A stretch of 64,000 bases of DNA from Capra hircus (Eukaryota > Chordata > Mammalia > Artiodactyla > Bovidae): the NCBI RefSeq assembly GCF_001704415.2, contig NC_030817.1, positions 48,345,550 to 48,409,549 on the forward strand. Reading direction: 5' to 3'. Every line of letters starts with the position of its first letter. The stretch's first letter is position 1. Below, piece by piece: positions 24,195 through 34,785 of this stretch. The translations under genes and the position numbers were made by a program. Below the pieces are notes generated by a model. It did not search any database and was not told the DNA's origin. It saw nothing but the letters and a program-made list of their open reading frames with translations.

Positions 24195-24866
24195 CTCAAA
24201 CCAGGTTTTGTCCTCCGAAATACTTAGGTTGAAATCCTAATCTCAGTGTGATGGTATTAGGAGGTGGGGTCTTTGACAGGTGATTAGGTCAAGTGGGCTC
24301 TGTCTGCCCCTATGAAACAGACCTAGGAGAGTTTCCTCACCCCTTTCCATATTTGGACAGAGTAGGAAGACTTGTCTATGAACTACGAAGTGGGTCTTCA
24401 CCAGACACCAAGTCTGCTGGCTCCTTGCTTTCAGATTTTCTGCTGTCAGAACTGTAATAAATAGGATTTCCCTGGTGGTCCAGTGTTTAAGAATCTGCCT
24501 GCCAAAGCTGGGTACATGAGTTTGATCCCTGATCTGGGAAGAATCCACATGACTGCAGCGCAACTAAGCATATGCACCACAACTACTGAGCCTGTGCGGG
24601 GTGACTACTAAAGTCTGCGTGCCCTACAGCCCGTACTCTGCAACAACAGAAGCCAGTGCAGTGAGAAGCACGCACACTGCAACTAGAGCAGCCCCTGTAC
24701 GCCACAACTAGAGAAAAGCTTGTGCACAGAAACAAAGATCCACCACAGCCAAAAATAAATAATAAACGTTTTTTAGAAATGAATTGTAAGAAATATAGTA
24801 TCTGTGGTTTCCAAACCACCCAGTCTATGGTATTCTGTTACAGCAGCCCAAACAGACTGAAACATT
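24195..24866 (+). mobile_element. MaLR-type LTR split by a CHR SINE
   Basis: The left part (24195-24463) contains the MaLR motifs 'gaaatcctaatctcagtgtg' and 'gattaggtcaagtgggctc'. The right part (24782-24866) carries 'ggtattctgttacagcagccc'. A CHR-type SINE lies between them. It is the second MaLR LTR in PYGO1 intron 1 and is likewise interrupted. Confidence 0.7.
24464..24781 (+). mobile_element. CHR-type tRNA-derived SINE
   Basis: The head is 'ggatttccctggtggtccag' with a tRNA-like box region ('gagtttgatccctgatc'). It is followed by the CHR body with repeated 'caacta' and 'gcagcccctg' motifs and an A-rich tail. Imperfect 14-bp target duplications flank it at 24450-24463 and 24782-24795 (aactgtaataaata / aattgtaagaaata). 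Confidence 0.85.
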
Positions 24867-25372
24867 ACCTAATACATTGCCCAGCACAGAGCAGATCCTC
24901 AACTGCTAGTCCTCATTTTGTTTCCCTTTAGACTAAACTTTATCACTAGCGTACTTCACTTCAGTTTCTACAGCATTTAACATCCTATCAAAATATCTAA
25001 TGACCAGCAGTGACAACACAATCACCGGACACTCAAATATCAGTTTTTCGTAACAGCACAGAAATCTAGCATATACTGTCAGCTGGATGTGAGCTTCTTA
25101 GCTAAACAGCTTTATCGTCACCTGAAACATATACTTTTATAATATTAGTCTCTACCATGGAATGGAAACATTGTGAATACGTGAATATAGTGTTACATGA
25201 ATTCCATCAAGCATTTTGCAAAACGGCCTTACATGACTGAAATGAAAAACACATTATTTCCTTTTCGAATGCAAGGCAGAAAGTGTCCACTATATGATGC
25301 CTCAAATCTATATCAATCTGGGCATGTAATAAATATTAAATTAAGAAAGCCCTCAACCTCAGTCATTTCAGT
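24867..25372. other. Intronic, no recognised element
   Basis: PYGO1 intron 1 sequence. No gene or repeat recognised. Confidence 0.5.
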
Positions 25373-26410
25373 TCAGTTCAGTTCAGTCGCTCAGCTGTGT
25401 CCGCCTCTTTGCGACCCCATGAACCGCAGCACGCCAGGTCTCCCTGTCCATCACCAACACCCAGAGTTCACTCAGACTCACATCCATCGAGTCAGTGATG
25501 CCATCCAGCCATCTCATCCTCTGTCGTCCCCTTCTCCTCCTGCCCCCAATCCCTCCCAGCATCAGAGTCTTTTCCAATGAGTCAACTCTTCGCATGAGGT
25601 GGCCAAAGTACTGGAGTTTCAGCTTCAGCATCATTCCTTCCAAAGAAATCCCAGGGCTGATCTCCTTCAGAATGGACTGGTTGGATCTCCTGGCAGTCCA
25701 AGGGACTCTCAAGAGTCTTCTCCAACACCACAGTTCAAAAGCATCAATTCTTCGGCACTCAGCTTTTGTCACAGTCCAACTCTCATATCCATACGTGACT
25801 ACTGGAAAAACCATAGCCTTGACTAGACGGACCTTAGTTGGCAAAGTAATGTCTCTGCTTTTGAATACACTATCTAGGTTGGTCAAAACTTTTCTTCCAA
25901 GGAGTAAGTGTCTTTTAATTTCATGGGCTGTAATCACCATCTGCAGTGATTTTGGAGCCCCCCAAAATAAAGTCTGACACTGTTTTCACTGTTTCTCCAT
26001 CTATTTCCCTTGGAGTGATGGGACCAGATGCCATGATCTTCGTTTTCTGAATGCTGAGCTTTAAGCCAACTTTTTCACTCTCCTCTTTCACTTTCATCAA
26101 GAGGCTTTTTAGTTCCTCTTCACTTTCTGCCATAAGGGTGGTGTCATCTGCATATCTGAGGTTATTGATATTTCTCCCGGCAATCTTGATTTCAGCTTGT
26201 GTTTCTTCCAGTCCGGCGTTTCTCATGATGTACTCTGCATATACGTTAAAGAAGCAGGGTGACAATATACAGCCTTGACGTACTCCTTTTCCCATTTGGA
26301 ACCAGTCCGTTGTTCCATGTCCAGTTCTAACTGTTGCTTCCTGGCCTGCATACAGATTTCTCAAGAGGCAAGTCAGGTGGTCTGGTATTCCCATCTCTTT
26401 CAGAATATTC
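25373..26410 (-). mobile_element. BovB LINE, 5'-truncated, antisense
   Basis: A 1.04-kb BovB with the '(cagtt)n' terminus at the left and RT sequence at the right. Minus-strand frames at 25921-26394 and 25383-25940 encode the RT palm with RYADD and the C-terminal tail GGRRRRGRQRMRWLDGITDS. They overlap in different frames, so a frameshift separates them near 25930. It has the same transcriptional orientation as PYGO1 and the opposite orientation to the BovB copies at 14.6 and 19.5 kb. Confidence 0.94.
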
Positions 26411-26939
26411 CATTTAAGTTTTTAAATATTTGTGGTTCCTGTGCCAGTTGTTCCCAGACTAACAATCTTTGCATTACTGTGGTGCATGAAGTTTAAGGCT
26501 GCTCACAAAAGTAAAGCTTAGAAGGGTGGGTAGATGGTGTCTAAGTGGAAAGCTGACTCTATACAATAACACCTCTAATAATGGGAAGTCTCAATGGAGC
26601 TGATGCTTTGAGGATGGATATCGTACCAAAGTTAGGAAAAAGAGGACATGCCTAGCAGAAGAAACAGAATGTGCAAAGAAAAATGTAAAGGCAAGAGAGC
26701 TCATGACATCTAGAGAGGAAATGTGAATATTTCAGAAATGGAGCATGGGAGACAAGGATGAATATTTCATGACTATGAAGGACGGAGGACTAAGTGGTAG
26801 GCCTGGGTCAAATAAGAATATAGGAATGTTGGATTGGGTCAACATAAGAAGGTTGGATTTTCATCAGAAATACAATGGGAAACCAATGAAGAATTTTACA
26901 AAAAAGAGTAATGTGACTAAACTGTGTTTGGGGAGCACT
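26411..26939. other. Intronic, unclassified, possibly an ancient repeat
   Basis: A purine-rich, unusually stop-poor stretch. The 77-codon frame at 26745-26978 has no domain I can name. It may be the remnant of an ancient interspersed repeat shared with 27.42-27.69 kb. I see no basis for calling a gene. Confidence 0.35.
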
Positions 26940-27420
26940 ATGTGGCTAGGATTTGAGGCCCCAGAATTTACATTCTAGCTTTGCCACTTACTAGCTGGGT
27001 AGACTTGAATATGGGCTTCCCAGGCGGCGCTAGTGGTAAAGTTCCTGCCTGCCAATGCAGGAGACACCAGAGGCGCAGGTTCAGTCCCTGGGTCAGGAAG
27101 ATTTCCTGGAGGAGGAAATGGCAACCCACTCCAATATTCTAGCTGGGAAAACCCGGTGGAGAGGGGAGCCTGGCAGGCTACAGTCAATGGGGTCACAAAG
27201 AGTCAGACATGACTGAAGCAATTTAGCAGGCAGACTTGAATTGTTACATTACCACATATTACTAAACCTCTCTGAACATCAATTCCTCAACTGTAAGCCT
27301 AGAATAATAATAACATAACTTACAGGGTTATTGAGATGATTAAGCAAGATGATCCATTTAAACTACTTAGAAAACTGTTTGGTAAGTACTTAATAAATGG
27401 TAGTTATTACCAGCATTAAG
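26940..27420 (+). mobile_element. MIR SINE split by a Bov-tA
   Basis: The MIR core 'tttgccacttactagctggg' lies to the left. The MIR tail ('aaacctctctgaacatcaat' and 'ggttattgagatgattaagc') lies to the right. A young SINE sits between them at 27011-27231. Confidence 0.8.
27011..27231 (+). mobile_element. Bov-tA SINE with exact target duplication
   Basis: tRNA-derived head 'gggcttcccaggcggcgc', BovA body 'ggcaacccactccaat', and the terminal 'gagtcagacatgactgaag'. Exact 10-bp duplications 'agacttgaat' lie at 27001-27010 and 27232-27241. Confidence 0.93.
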
Positions 27421-28739
27421 TAGCAATGTGGAAAATGGGTTAAAAAAGACAAAATGGGTCACTGAAACCAGTGACAGGGTTCATGTAATAATCAGAGATA
27501 AGCAAAATCTGAACTAAAGTAGCAGCTGTGGAAAGACTAGGAGATGACTGGTACAAGGCCTACTAAAGAGACAGAATATCTAGGACTCTGGGACAGTGCC
27601 GAGTTGCAGTGGGGGACGGGTTTGGGTTACTAAATAAATGATATTTATCAAGTTAGGGAATATGGGAGAAAGAGCATGCTGACGGTCTCACAGACACATT
27701 TCATTCCATTTGTTAACAACAAAACCCATTTATCACTTCCTCATAAATTTATTCTTTTATATATCTGTGACACCATTCTCTTCTGTTTTTCTCCTCTATC
27801 TCTCTGGCTACTCTTTGGCATTCTGTTTTTCAGCGCCCTCTTTTCCCTCTTATCTCCTAAATATTAATGTTCCCAAAGTTGCTTTTCTCAATGCTTTTTT
27901 CTTCGAACTTTTCACTCTCTTGGGTAAGCTCATCTACTCCCAAGACATCAAATTAATATTCACATGTTTACTGATAACTTCCAGATCTCTATTTCTGGCT
28001 CAGACCACCCACCTCAGTTCCAAACCGTGTATATCCATTGCATACTCTGCAACATCCCACAGGGACACTCATTCAATGCGCTGAAAACCAAACTTGCTTT
28101 CCTGACACTCTGCCTAGTCCTTACTTATGCTAATTAAAAAATAAAACAAAACAACAATCCCCCTCAAAATCCTGTCCTTTAGATTTTCTCTCACCGGTTC
28201 TTTCCATCAGTTCTATGACTATGTATATTATGCTTATTTTTCTATCTTAATCCAAATCGTCCATACACTCCTCTTATCAAGATGGTCTGTATTTTTCTTT
28301 TAGTACCGTCTACTTTGTATGCATCTGTGACATTTCTGTGTTATTATGCCACTCTAAAATACATCCTCACCTCTCCAATGTCATTTCAACTCTGGTTAAA
28401 AGCTTTTCACCTGAGGGTGTACAGTCTTTTAAAAGCAGATAGCTACTTAATCACTTTTGCCTCATAACTAGTGAAATTTCTACTAAAGAACTATCATTTA
28501 TTCATGGTCTAGATGGAATTATCTTGATACTATATAGTGTTCAGCACAGTTCTGACATGAGTCATATGTCAGCTGTCTTAATTTTTCCACACAAAATCAG
28601 TAATAAATCAGACAGAATTGTATTTGAAACAATAAATGTGACATTTATGTAAAAAAAAAAGCATTTCATCTGAAATGAATGCTTCAACTTCCTTCTTCAT
28701 CTCTAAATTTGCTTTTCTTCTTCATTTTCTCTTTAATTC
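27421..28739. other. Intronic, no recognised gene
   Basis: PYGO1 intron 1 sequence, with a CT-rich section around 27.75-27.95 kb. The 124-codon plus-strand frame at 27710-28084 is hydrophobic only because of that pyrimidine richness. No splice or promoter context supports it. Confidence 0.45.
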
Positions 28740-28890
28740 TCTAAGACTAACTCTTCATTTGCATCCTTGATGCTATTCCTTCTCTCATATGCAGAAACTT
28801 GATTTATGAGGATAGGAGCCTTGTCTGTTTCATGCCCAGCTTCCACAACAGCGAGTACCTAGCACACAGTAGATATTTTTTTTTAATGTA
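28740..28890 (+). mobile_element. L2/MIR3-like fragment
   Basis: Contains 'ggataggagccttgtctgtt' and 'acctagcacacagtagat', the L2 3' end pattern. Short and diverged. Confidence 0.5.
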
Positions 28891-29149
28891 CTGAATGCTT
28901 TATTAATGAATTATGCTCTTTTTCTGTTGCTTTTTCAGTTTCTGCCCTCTTCCTCTAAATCAGGTCCTTCTGTTGGTCTACTAATACGTCTATCATTTCT
29001 TAAGGGAGAAAAAGTAAACAAAGAGAACCCATATAAACTTTGTCTTGACTCTTTCCAATCTATTGGCTATGTATTTCCTTCTGCCACCAAGCTTCTTTTA
29101 AATCACATCTTCACCACTTAATATTCAGTACTTTGAAATGTGGTTTTCT

Positions 29150-29485
29150 CCCCAAAAGTGCCCTCTCAAAATCATCACTAAGTTCCTAGACCACCTTCTC
29201 ACCCCTTATCCTCCTTGCTGCTCTTTCTACAACATTTAAAACAAAGGAACACCCACTGCTTCTTAAAAGTTTCCTCCAGGAGGCCTTCTCTGACTCCCTT
29301 AAAGAGGGGTTATATGTTTATCTTTTCATAGATGACCACAGCACTTATCACGCTGTTTGTAAATGATTACTTTTCCGTATCCCAGACTACACTAAAAGTT
29401 AGTGAAGACAAGTGTTATGTCTTCTTACCAATGTATTCCCATTATCTACCCAATAAATATTTGTTGAATAAATGAACAAGTATTG
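29150..29485 (+). mobile_element. L2 LINE 3' end
   Basis: L2 3' sequence with 'ctccaggaggccttctctga', then 'gaccacagcacttatcac', ending in 'aatatttgttgaataaatga'. Ancient mammalian LINE2. Confidence 0.75.
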
Positions 29486-29929
29486 TCATCAGATCAACAC
29501 CTAAGAGTGCTAAGAATACTGGATAACAGGATTGTTGGTTAAAATAAGGATGATGGTAACATTTTAAGGGAAAAGGGCAAGTAAAAATTGATGGGAGGGG
29601 CTATGGACAATCTGAAAGCAGCATAAAGATATGAATGAGCTCCTTCATGTATTCATTCATTCATTCATTTAGTATCTCCTGTGAGCAAACAGTTAATGAA
29701 GAAATAGAAAAATAATCAAGATATTGCACATATCCTCATGGATCTGTCTTTCAATCATGGGCTGAGGGTTTGGGAGCTGGTAAGAACTGGTAGGAAATAT
29801 GAGAAAGATATTTTGCCACTAAATATGAACTCTGAATCTAATATTAAAATATCAGGGCAAGTTTGGAAAACTACCAGTCCACTTCCTCTGGTCCACTTAC
29901 CTATCATAACCTAGGTCTAACAACAGCAG

Positions 29930-30085
29930 TTCTCAAACTTTTGTGTACATAAGGACCACCAGGAGAGCTTGTTAAGTATGCAGAGAGATCTCTCAGAAGT
30001 CCTAATTCTGTGGGTCCAGGAAGCTACATTTTTTATAAGCATCCTAAGGGATCATGGTGCTTTAGGCCTACAGAGTATACTATTA
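29930..30085 (+). mobile_element. MER5A hAT-Charlie MITE
   Basis: Starts 'cagcagttctcaaacttttg', then 'aggaccaccaggagagcttg' and 'ggaagctacatttttta'. The corresponding opposite end ('tttgagaagcactgttc') occurs at about 30438-30454. The GATA-type repeat at 30.17-30.33 kb may therefore sit between two MER5 pieces. Confidence 0.65.
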
Positions 30086-30171
30086 TAAAGTCCTTAAGCC
30101 ATTCATGTTGTCCTAATTTTGCCATATCTGAGTTACACCTATAATATTATTTTCTAATAATTCTTCTAAAT

Positions 30172-30330
30172 TTAAATATATATAGGCCTCTCTATAGACA
30201 TATGTAGAGATATATGTATAGATAGATATATGTATAGACAGAGATATCTATCTATACGTATATCTCTATCTATACATATATAGATATCTAGAGAGATCTA
30301 TCTACCTATATATGTCTATCTATCTATCGT
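30172..30330. repeat. GATA/TATC microsatellite with inverted arms
   Basis: The left half is GATA/TATG-rich and the right half TATC-rich. Exact 16-bp complementary arms lie at 30210-30225 and 30266-30281. The tract can therefore fold into a long imperfect hairpin. It lies in PYGO1 intron 1. Confidence 0.85.
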
Positions 30331-30455
30331 CTGTATCTTAGCCTTATCCTCAGCAAGAGGTTTGATGACTTACATTTTTTTATACATATGAAATACTTAA
30401 AAAGTCTGTCTATGTATATCAATGGATGGAGAAGCAGTTTGAGAAGCACTGTTCA

Positions 30456-31339
30456 AGAGATTATGTTCTGCAAACACCACATTCTTATAAGCAGTCAGAT
30501 GATATAAATTATAACCAAAAGCTTCAGGGCAGTGAAGTTAAGCAGAACTGTGCTTCAGAAGAGCTCATGTAGATATACTGGTACCTTTTATGAATTATAA
30601 CATAATTTTAGAATCCTTTAAAAATTAATGTTCTAATTAGTACAAAACTACTTATTATAAAAACTCCTCCTCATATTGGCTTTTTATTTTAAAAAGTGCT
30701 TTGTCTTATATTCTGGTACTTAACTCTCACAGTATTCTTGAGCTGACACCTGAGTGAATTCCCAACATCTAAGTTAAAACCAGCAGCTGTGACAAAGCAA
30801 AGATAGATCTGTGCTCTTGACTCACAATGAAATACCCATCAATTTTATTTAAAATTACATTTGATTAAGACTGACAATTGAATTCAAAGGTATAAACTTG
30901 ATAACGATTTCTCTTCCTTCAAGCCCAAAGTAATTTACAATAACAGGCAAAACAATATGGTACACATATCAAAGAGAGAACTATTTCAGAAAGTCTACTC
31001 CTTAAAGGCTTTGGCAACTCATAACCACAAAGAGAAAAGAAAAGTTGAAATAGAAAATCTTCACCAAGAGAAAGACTGTGCTGATGTTAAGCCTGTAAAA
31101 ACAATATTCTGCTCTAAATTATGTTTTTGCTTAAATGATTAAGAAAATCAATCTCTATCTAAACTCAAGTGATGTTATTTGGACTCCACATTGTCACTGT
31201 GTCTCAAGCCAGTTCTACAGATTTAATCTCTAGTCACAAGAAACAAAAACACAGATGAATGGCTGCGGTCCTCCGTCTCTACATCACTTAAATCAACTGG
31301 AAATTTACCTTACTACTGATTCATAAAGCACTTTATCCT
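30456..31339. other. Intronic, no recognised element
   Basis: AT-rich PYGO1 intron 1 sequence. The short frame at 30957-31142 has no recognisable domain. Confidence 0.5.
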
Positions 31340-32015
31340 GTTTGGATGAATGGTTTATTACAATAGCCTCCTAACCAGCCTCCCTTGTTAGCCCTTGTTC
31401 TCTACAGTCTGTTCTCCACACAGCGGCAAGTAAAAACCTAAGTCACATCAGTCACTTTCCTAGACAAAACCATCCAGCACCTGTCTCAGAATGAAAGCCA
31501 AAGTAAAATCTTTCAATGGCTCACAAGACCCCCAGTACACACTCACCCTATCCTTCTGCTCAGCTCACACTACTGTCTCTTTGCTCACTCCATGCCACTT
31601 ACAAGAGTTTCTATGCAGCTGCTTGAGCACACTAGGCAAATTCCAGACCCAGGGCCTTTGCACTTGCTGTTCCTCTTGCCAATACTGCTATTCCCACACC
31701 TATGCATAGAGCTCTGCTCTACCACTTCCTTTGGATCTTTGCCAAACTTCATCTTCCAGGTGAGCCCTCTTATAAATAATCACTACCTCCCCACCCCCAT
31801 ACATACTCTCTAACCACTCTCCCTGCTTTGATCTTTTCCATAGCACTTACCATTTGACATTCTATACCTTTGATTTGTTCATCATTTGTTTACCCCAGGA
31901 GTTTGAGTTCCTGGTGGGTGAAGATGGTCTTTCTGCTTTGTTCACCGTGGTATCCCAGTGTCAAAAACAGTGCCGAGCACAGAGTAGATGTTCAATAAAT
32001 ATTTGCTTAATGACC
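31340..32015 (+). mobile_element. L2 LINE 3' segment
   Basis: Nearly 700 bp in L2 order: 'ctcctaaccagcctcccttg', 'gggcctttgcacttgctgtt', a 'cccagtgtcaaaaacagtgcc' region, and the end 'gttcaataaatatttgct'. Short frames inside it (31491-31813) are L2 relics, not genes. It lies 0.5 kb inside intron 1 from the CpG island. Confidence 0.8.
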
Positions 32016-32810
32016 TGTACGACTTCAACTTTAGGACTTTCAACCTTAACCTTACTGAACGCTAGAAATAAAGAGCTGGAGGACACTCCCCAAATTTCGA
32101 GCCGGCATTTGATGTCTGAACTTATAGGCAGTATCTTTTGTCTGGCACACGTTCCCTCTGATATTTCTTAGTAAGGCAGCAGGGAAATTCCTAACTCGTG
32201 TGCGAGGAAGAAGCCAGCCGACCGACCGTGTGTAAAACTGATTTGGGGCGACTTGCTTCTTATCCATAAGCCAATAGAGGAAAGCGTTTTGAATGAATAT
32301 AGTTTCTCCTCTCCTAAGGAAAATAAGCTGTATGTTTGTTGCCTTTCGGAAGGTGGGAAGGGGGACCGGGAGAGACGCGAAGGCCTGGCACACCTTCTGC
32401 AAGAGCGTCAACTCCAGTGCGGTCCAACTTACTTTTTTGTGGGGGGTAGCATCGTTCGTGGTCTCTGCCGGGGGTGTTTTCTTTCTCACCCTCTGAGCTG
32501 CCTATTGTGCTGTGTCTGGCCAACGAGGTAAGGTGGGCGAGAAGCGGGGTATGAAGGGATGCGGAGTGCGGCTTCAACTGCCTCCTAACACAAAGTCGGG
32601 ACGGCCAGGGCCCGGCGCGGGGTTCCCGGGGGCGGGCGAGCGCGGGGCCGCGCGCCTTCGACCGCAGCCCGGGCCCCGGGGCGCAGGCGGGACGCGGGCT
32701 GCGCGGAGTTAGGCCCGGACAGAGCCCCGTGGCCTCCCGGCGGCCGGGCACGCGGCCCCCGCGCGCCCCGCTCACCCCGCTTCCCTCAACCCGGCGCCCT
32801 TCTCGGTTAC

Positions 32811-32859
32811 CTCGAACTCTCTTCAGCGAAATGGGATCCTTCTCCTGTTCTGCTGACAT
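32811..32859 (-). CDS. PYGO1: PYGO1 coding exon 1 (start codon)
   Basis: 49 coding bases: ATG at 32859-32857, 16 codons (MSAEQEKDPISLKRVR), and the first base of Gly17. The donor 'cgag|gtaacc' is consensus, and the frame continues exactly into exon 2 at 13348 across a 19.5-kb intron. The start has G at -3 and T at +4, a moderate context. The N-terminus matches the PYGO1 N-terminus I know. It lies in the CpG island. A tiny uORF ends on this start codon. Confidence 0.95.
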
Positions 32860-32876
32860 TACAGACCGCAAAGCAT
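32859..32876 (-). CDS. Five-codon uORF overlapping the PYGO1 start (TAATG)
   Basis: An upstream ATG at 32876 opens a frame of five codons (MLCGL), followed by TAA whose last A is the first base of the PYGO1 ATG. Such an overlap is a geometry associated with termination-reinitiation or leaky scanning. The uORF ATG has A at -3 ('agtcatg': bases a, g, t, c before atg put g at -3), so its context is at best moderate. It matters only if transcripts start upstream of 32876, which the CpG-island layout suggests. Confidence 0.55.
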   Translation of the reverse strand: MLCGL

Positions 32877-33790
32877 GACTCCCCCCCAGGCCGCGGGAAT
32901 TCGGTCTCTTTGATGCTGCGGCGGCGGCTCCTCCTCCTGCTCGCGGGGCCGCTGCGGCTGCGAGGCGAGCCTCAGAGCTGAGGCGCGGCCGAGGGCGGCA
33001 GGGACGCGGGGCGAGTTTGCAAAGTTTGGGAGGAGGACGAGGCCTCCGGGCGGCCGGGCGGCGTGCGGGGTCCGGCCGGGCTCAGCGGCGGCGGCGGGAG
33101 CGCGGCCTCGGGGCGGCCCCCCGCCCGGGGCCGGCGTGTGCGGAGGACGAGTGCGCCGCCGCCGCCGCCTCCTCCCACTCCTTCTTCGCCGCCGCCGCCG
33201 CCTCAGGAGCCGCTGACAGGGGAGGCGGGAGGCGGGCGGCCGGGCCCAGGCGGCGCACTCACAGCGCCCTCTGAGGAGGAGGTCTGCGCTCTCGCCGCTC
33301 CCGAGTCGCAGACACAAAAGCTCCCAGCCTGGAGCCGCCTGCAAAACCCGCTCTGGGGCGGGCGAGGGACGTGGCGCGGCCCCGCGGCTTCCCCGCCCCG
33401 AGCTCCCCAGCCCCGCGCGGGGACGGACTTCGAGGGGGGAGGCGGGGGCCGCTGCCTGGTCCCGCGGCGCCTCCCGCCGCCGCCTAGCGCTCCGCCTCGG
33501 CCCAGCCCCCACGGCCCGCGCGCGCCTCTCGCTCCGCGCGGGGCTAGCGGGCCCGCGGCCCTGGCAGTCGCGGCGGGCAGCGCGCGCCTAGGGGCCGCCC
33601 CGCCCAGCCCCGCGCTGCTCCGAGCGCGGCGCTCCCCCTCGGCCGCCGCCACCGCCGGGCCAGAGGACGCCCGGCTCGGCGGCCGACGCTCCCCGGCTTC
33701 TTCGAGGAATCGGCATCTCCGAACTTCTTCCGAGGCCGCAGCAGGCATCTTGGCCTCGTGGCCAGGGATCTGAAAGAGAAACGTACGAAC

Positions 33791-34084
33791 CGAGAAAACT
33801 TTGTATGCGGGAGCTGGAGAGTTCTCCGCGGGCAAGTGGAGACCCAGATTCCCCATTCCGTGCCCGTGGTCTGGACACCTGTTTGTAGAATGCCACAACT
33901 ACAAGTTTTCACGACCTGATTCTTCGGAAAGCGATGCAGAATTAATATAAGAAAGGAGGGTGGGTGGGAGTGATGGGGCACCTGAACCTGATGTAGAAGT
34001 TAAATTTTAGAAGGACCCCCCTGCCCTCTCCCCCCCGCCTCAACACACACACAAGGCCGTGTGATTGTATGATTACTGATTCCA
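33791..34084. other. Upstream flank of PYGO1 CpG island
   Basis: Composition falls back to the bulk value. There is a short C-rich/CA stretch near 34015-34055 ('cccccctgccctctcccccc'-type). No gene recognised. Confidence 0.4.
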
Positions 34085-34205
34085 CATCCATTTATGCTGT
34101 GTGACCTAAAGCAACTTAAGTAACCTCTCTGGGTCTCAGATTTCTGATCTTGAAAAGGCATTGGGACTACATCTCGGAGATCTCTTCTGACTCTGACATT
34201 CTTTG
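34085..34205 (+). mobile_element. MIR SINE fragment
   Basis: MIR core and tail: 'gctgtgtgacctaaagcaac', then 'taacctctctgggtctcaga', ending in 'ctctgacattctttgac'. Confidence 0.7.
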
Positions 34206-34659
34206 ACTTAACTTTCACGGAAATGTTTTCCCTGTTTGTTAGGTTTCCAGTTCTACTAAAGACATTCTGTAGGTGTAGACTTTAATCTTCAATCAGGTGA
34301 GACACTGACTATTCTGATCCAGAATCACTGAGAAGCACTCATTACTCATATGATTACAAACAGGAGTCTCTTCCTTTCGAAGACAAGACCCATAGAACTC
34401 ATTGAGTTGCACAGATAATGACAGAACAGGTGTAAACATGAAGCCGATGTACAGTCTTAAGAACTACGTGACAGACAAGCACCAAAGCAGAGGAATCCGC
34501 TTCAAAGACAGGATATAGTGTGGCCATGGAACAAATGGCCATTTAATAGGTTTGGAGAGAAATTTCTAATTTTAAGATTCAGACTAGGATAGGCTAGGAA
34601 AATTTTTATGGGAGGCACGTGTAAGGAGAACCACCCACCAACCCCCCACCCCCAACAAC

Positions 34660-34785
34660 GCAGGCCCCACAACTAGAATGTAAGCTCCATGAAGGCAGGA
34701 ATTTTATGCAGTATGCGATCCTTTGGTACCTAACAGTGACTGGCAAGTGTTCAAAAATTTTTTTCTTGTTGAATAAATGCCTTAA
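34660..34785 (+). mobile_element. L2/MIR3 3'-end fragment
   Basis: Contains 'agaatgtaagctccatgaag', then 'gcaggaattttatgc', and ends 'gttgaataaatgcctta', the L2 terminal motif. Confidence 0.65.

Larger units (their letters stand above)
32540..33790 (-). promoter_or_regulatory. PYGO1: CpG island: PYGO1 promoter and 5' end
   Basis: About 1.25 kb of very GC-rich, CpG-dense sequence inside a 35-40% GC locus. It covers PYGO1 coding exon 1, the 5' UTR and presumably the transcription start. (GCC)n runs lie at about 33148-33205, and several GGGCGG-type Sp1-like boxes are visible. No TATA box is evident near the coding start. Long frames on both strands here (up to 236 codons) are compositional artefacts rich in Ala, Arg, Pro and Gly. 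The precise start site cannot be read from sequence. Confidence 0.88.

Noticed and set aside
25495..25977. 160-codon plus-strand frame
   Set aside because: Antisense of a minus-strand BovB. The same antisense peptide recurs at 14944-15483, 42200-42640, 44648-45187 and 48040-48366, so it belongs to the repeat.
26745..26978. 77-codon plus-strand frame in PYGO1 intron 1
   Set aside because: Runs into a MIR element and has no known domain. Likely old repeat sequence.
27710..28084. 124-codon plus-strand frame, hydrophobic
   Set aside because: Arises from a pyrimidine-rich intronic tract. The Leu/Phe/Ser composition follows the base composition.
32859..33512. 217-codon minus-strand frame ending exactly at the PYGO1 start
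   Set aside because: Its C-terminal end is the MLCGL uORF and the rest is GC-rich composition. It is not in frame with PYGO1, and only the short uORF deserves attention.
33063..33773. 236-codon plus-strand frame in the CpG island
   Set aside because: The predicted protein is low-complexity Pro/Ala/Arg/Gly from GC-rich DNA. Comparable frames occur on the other strand in the same place.
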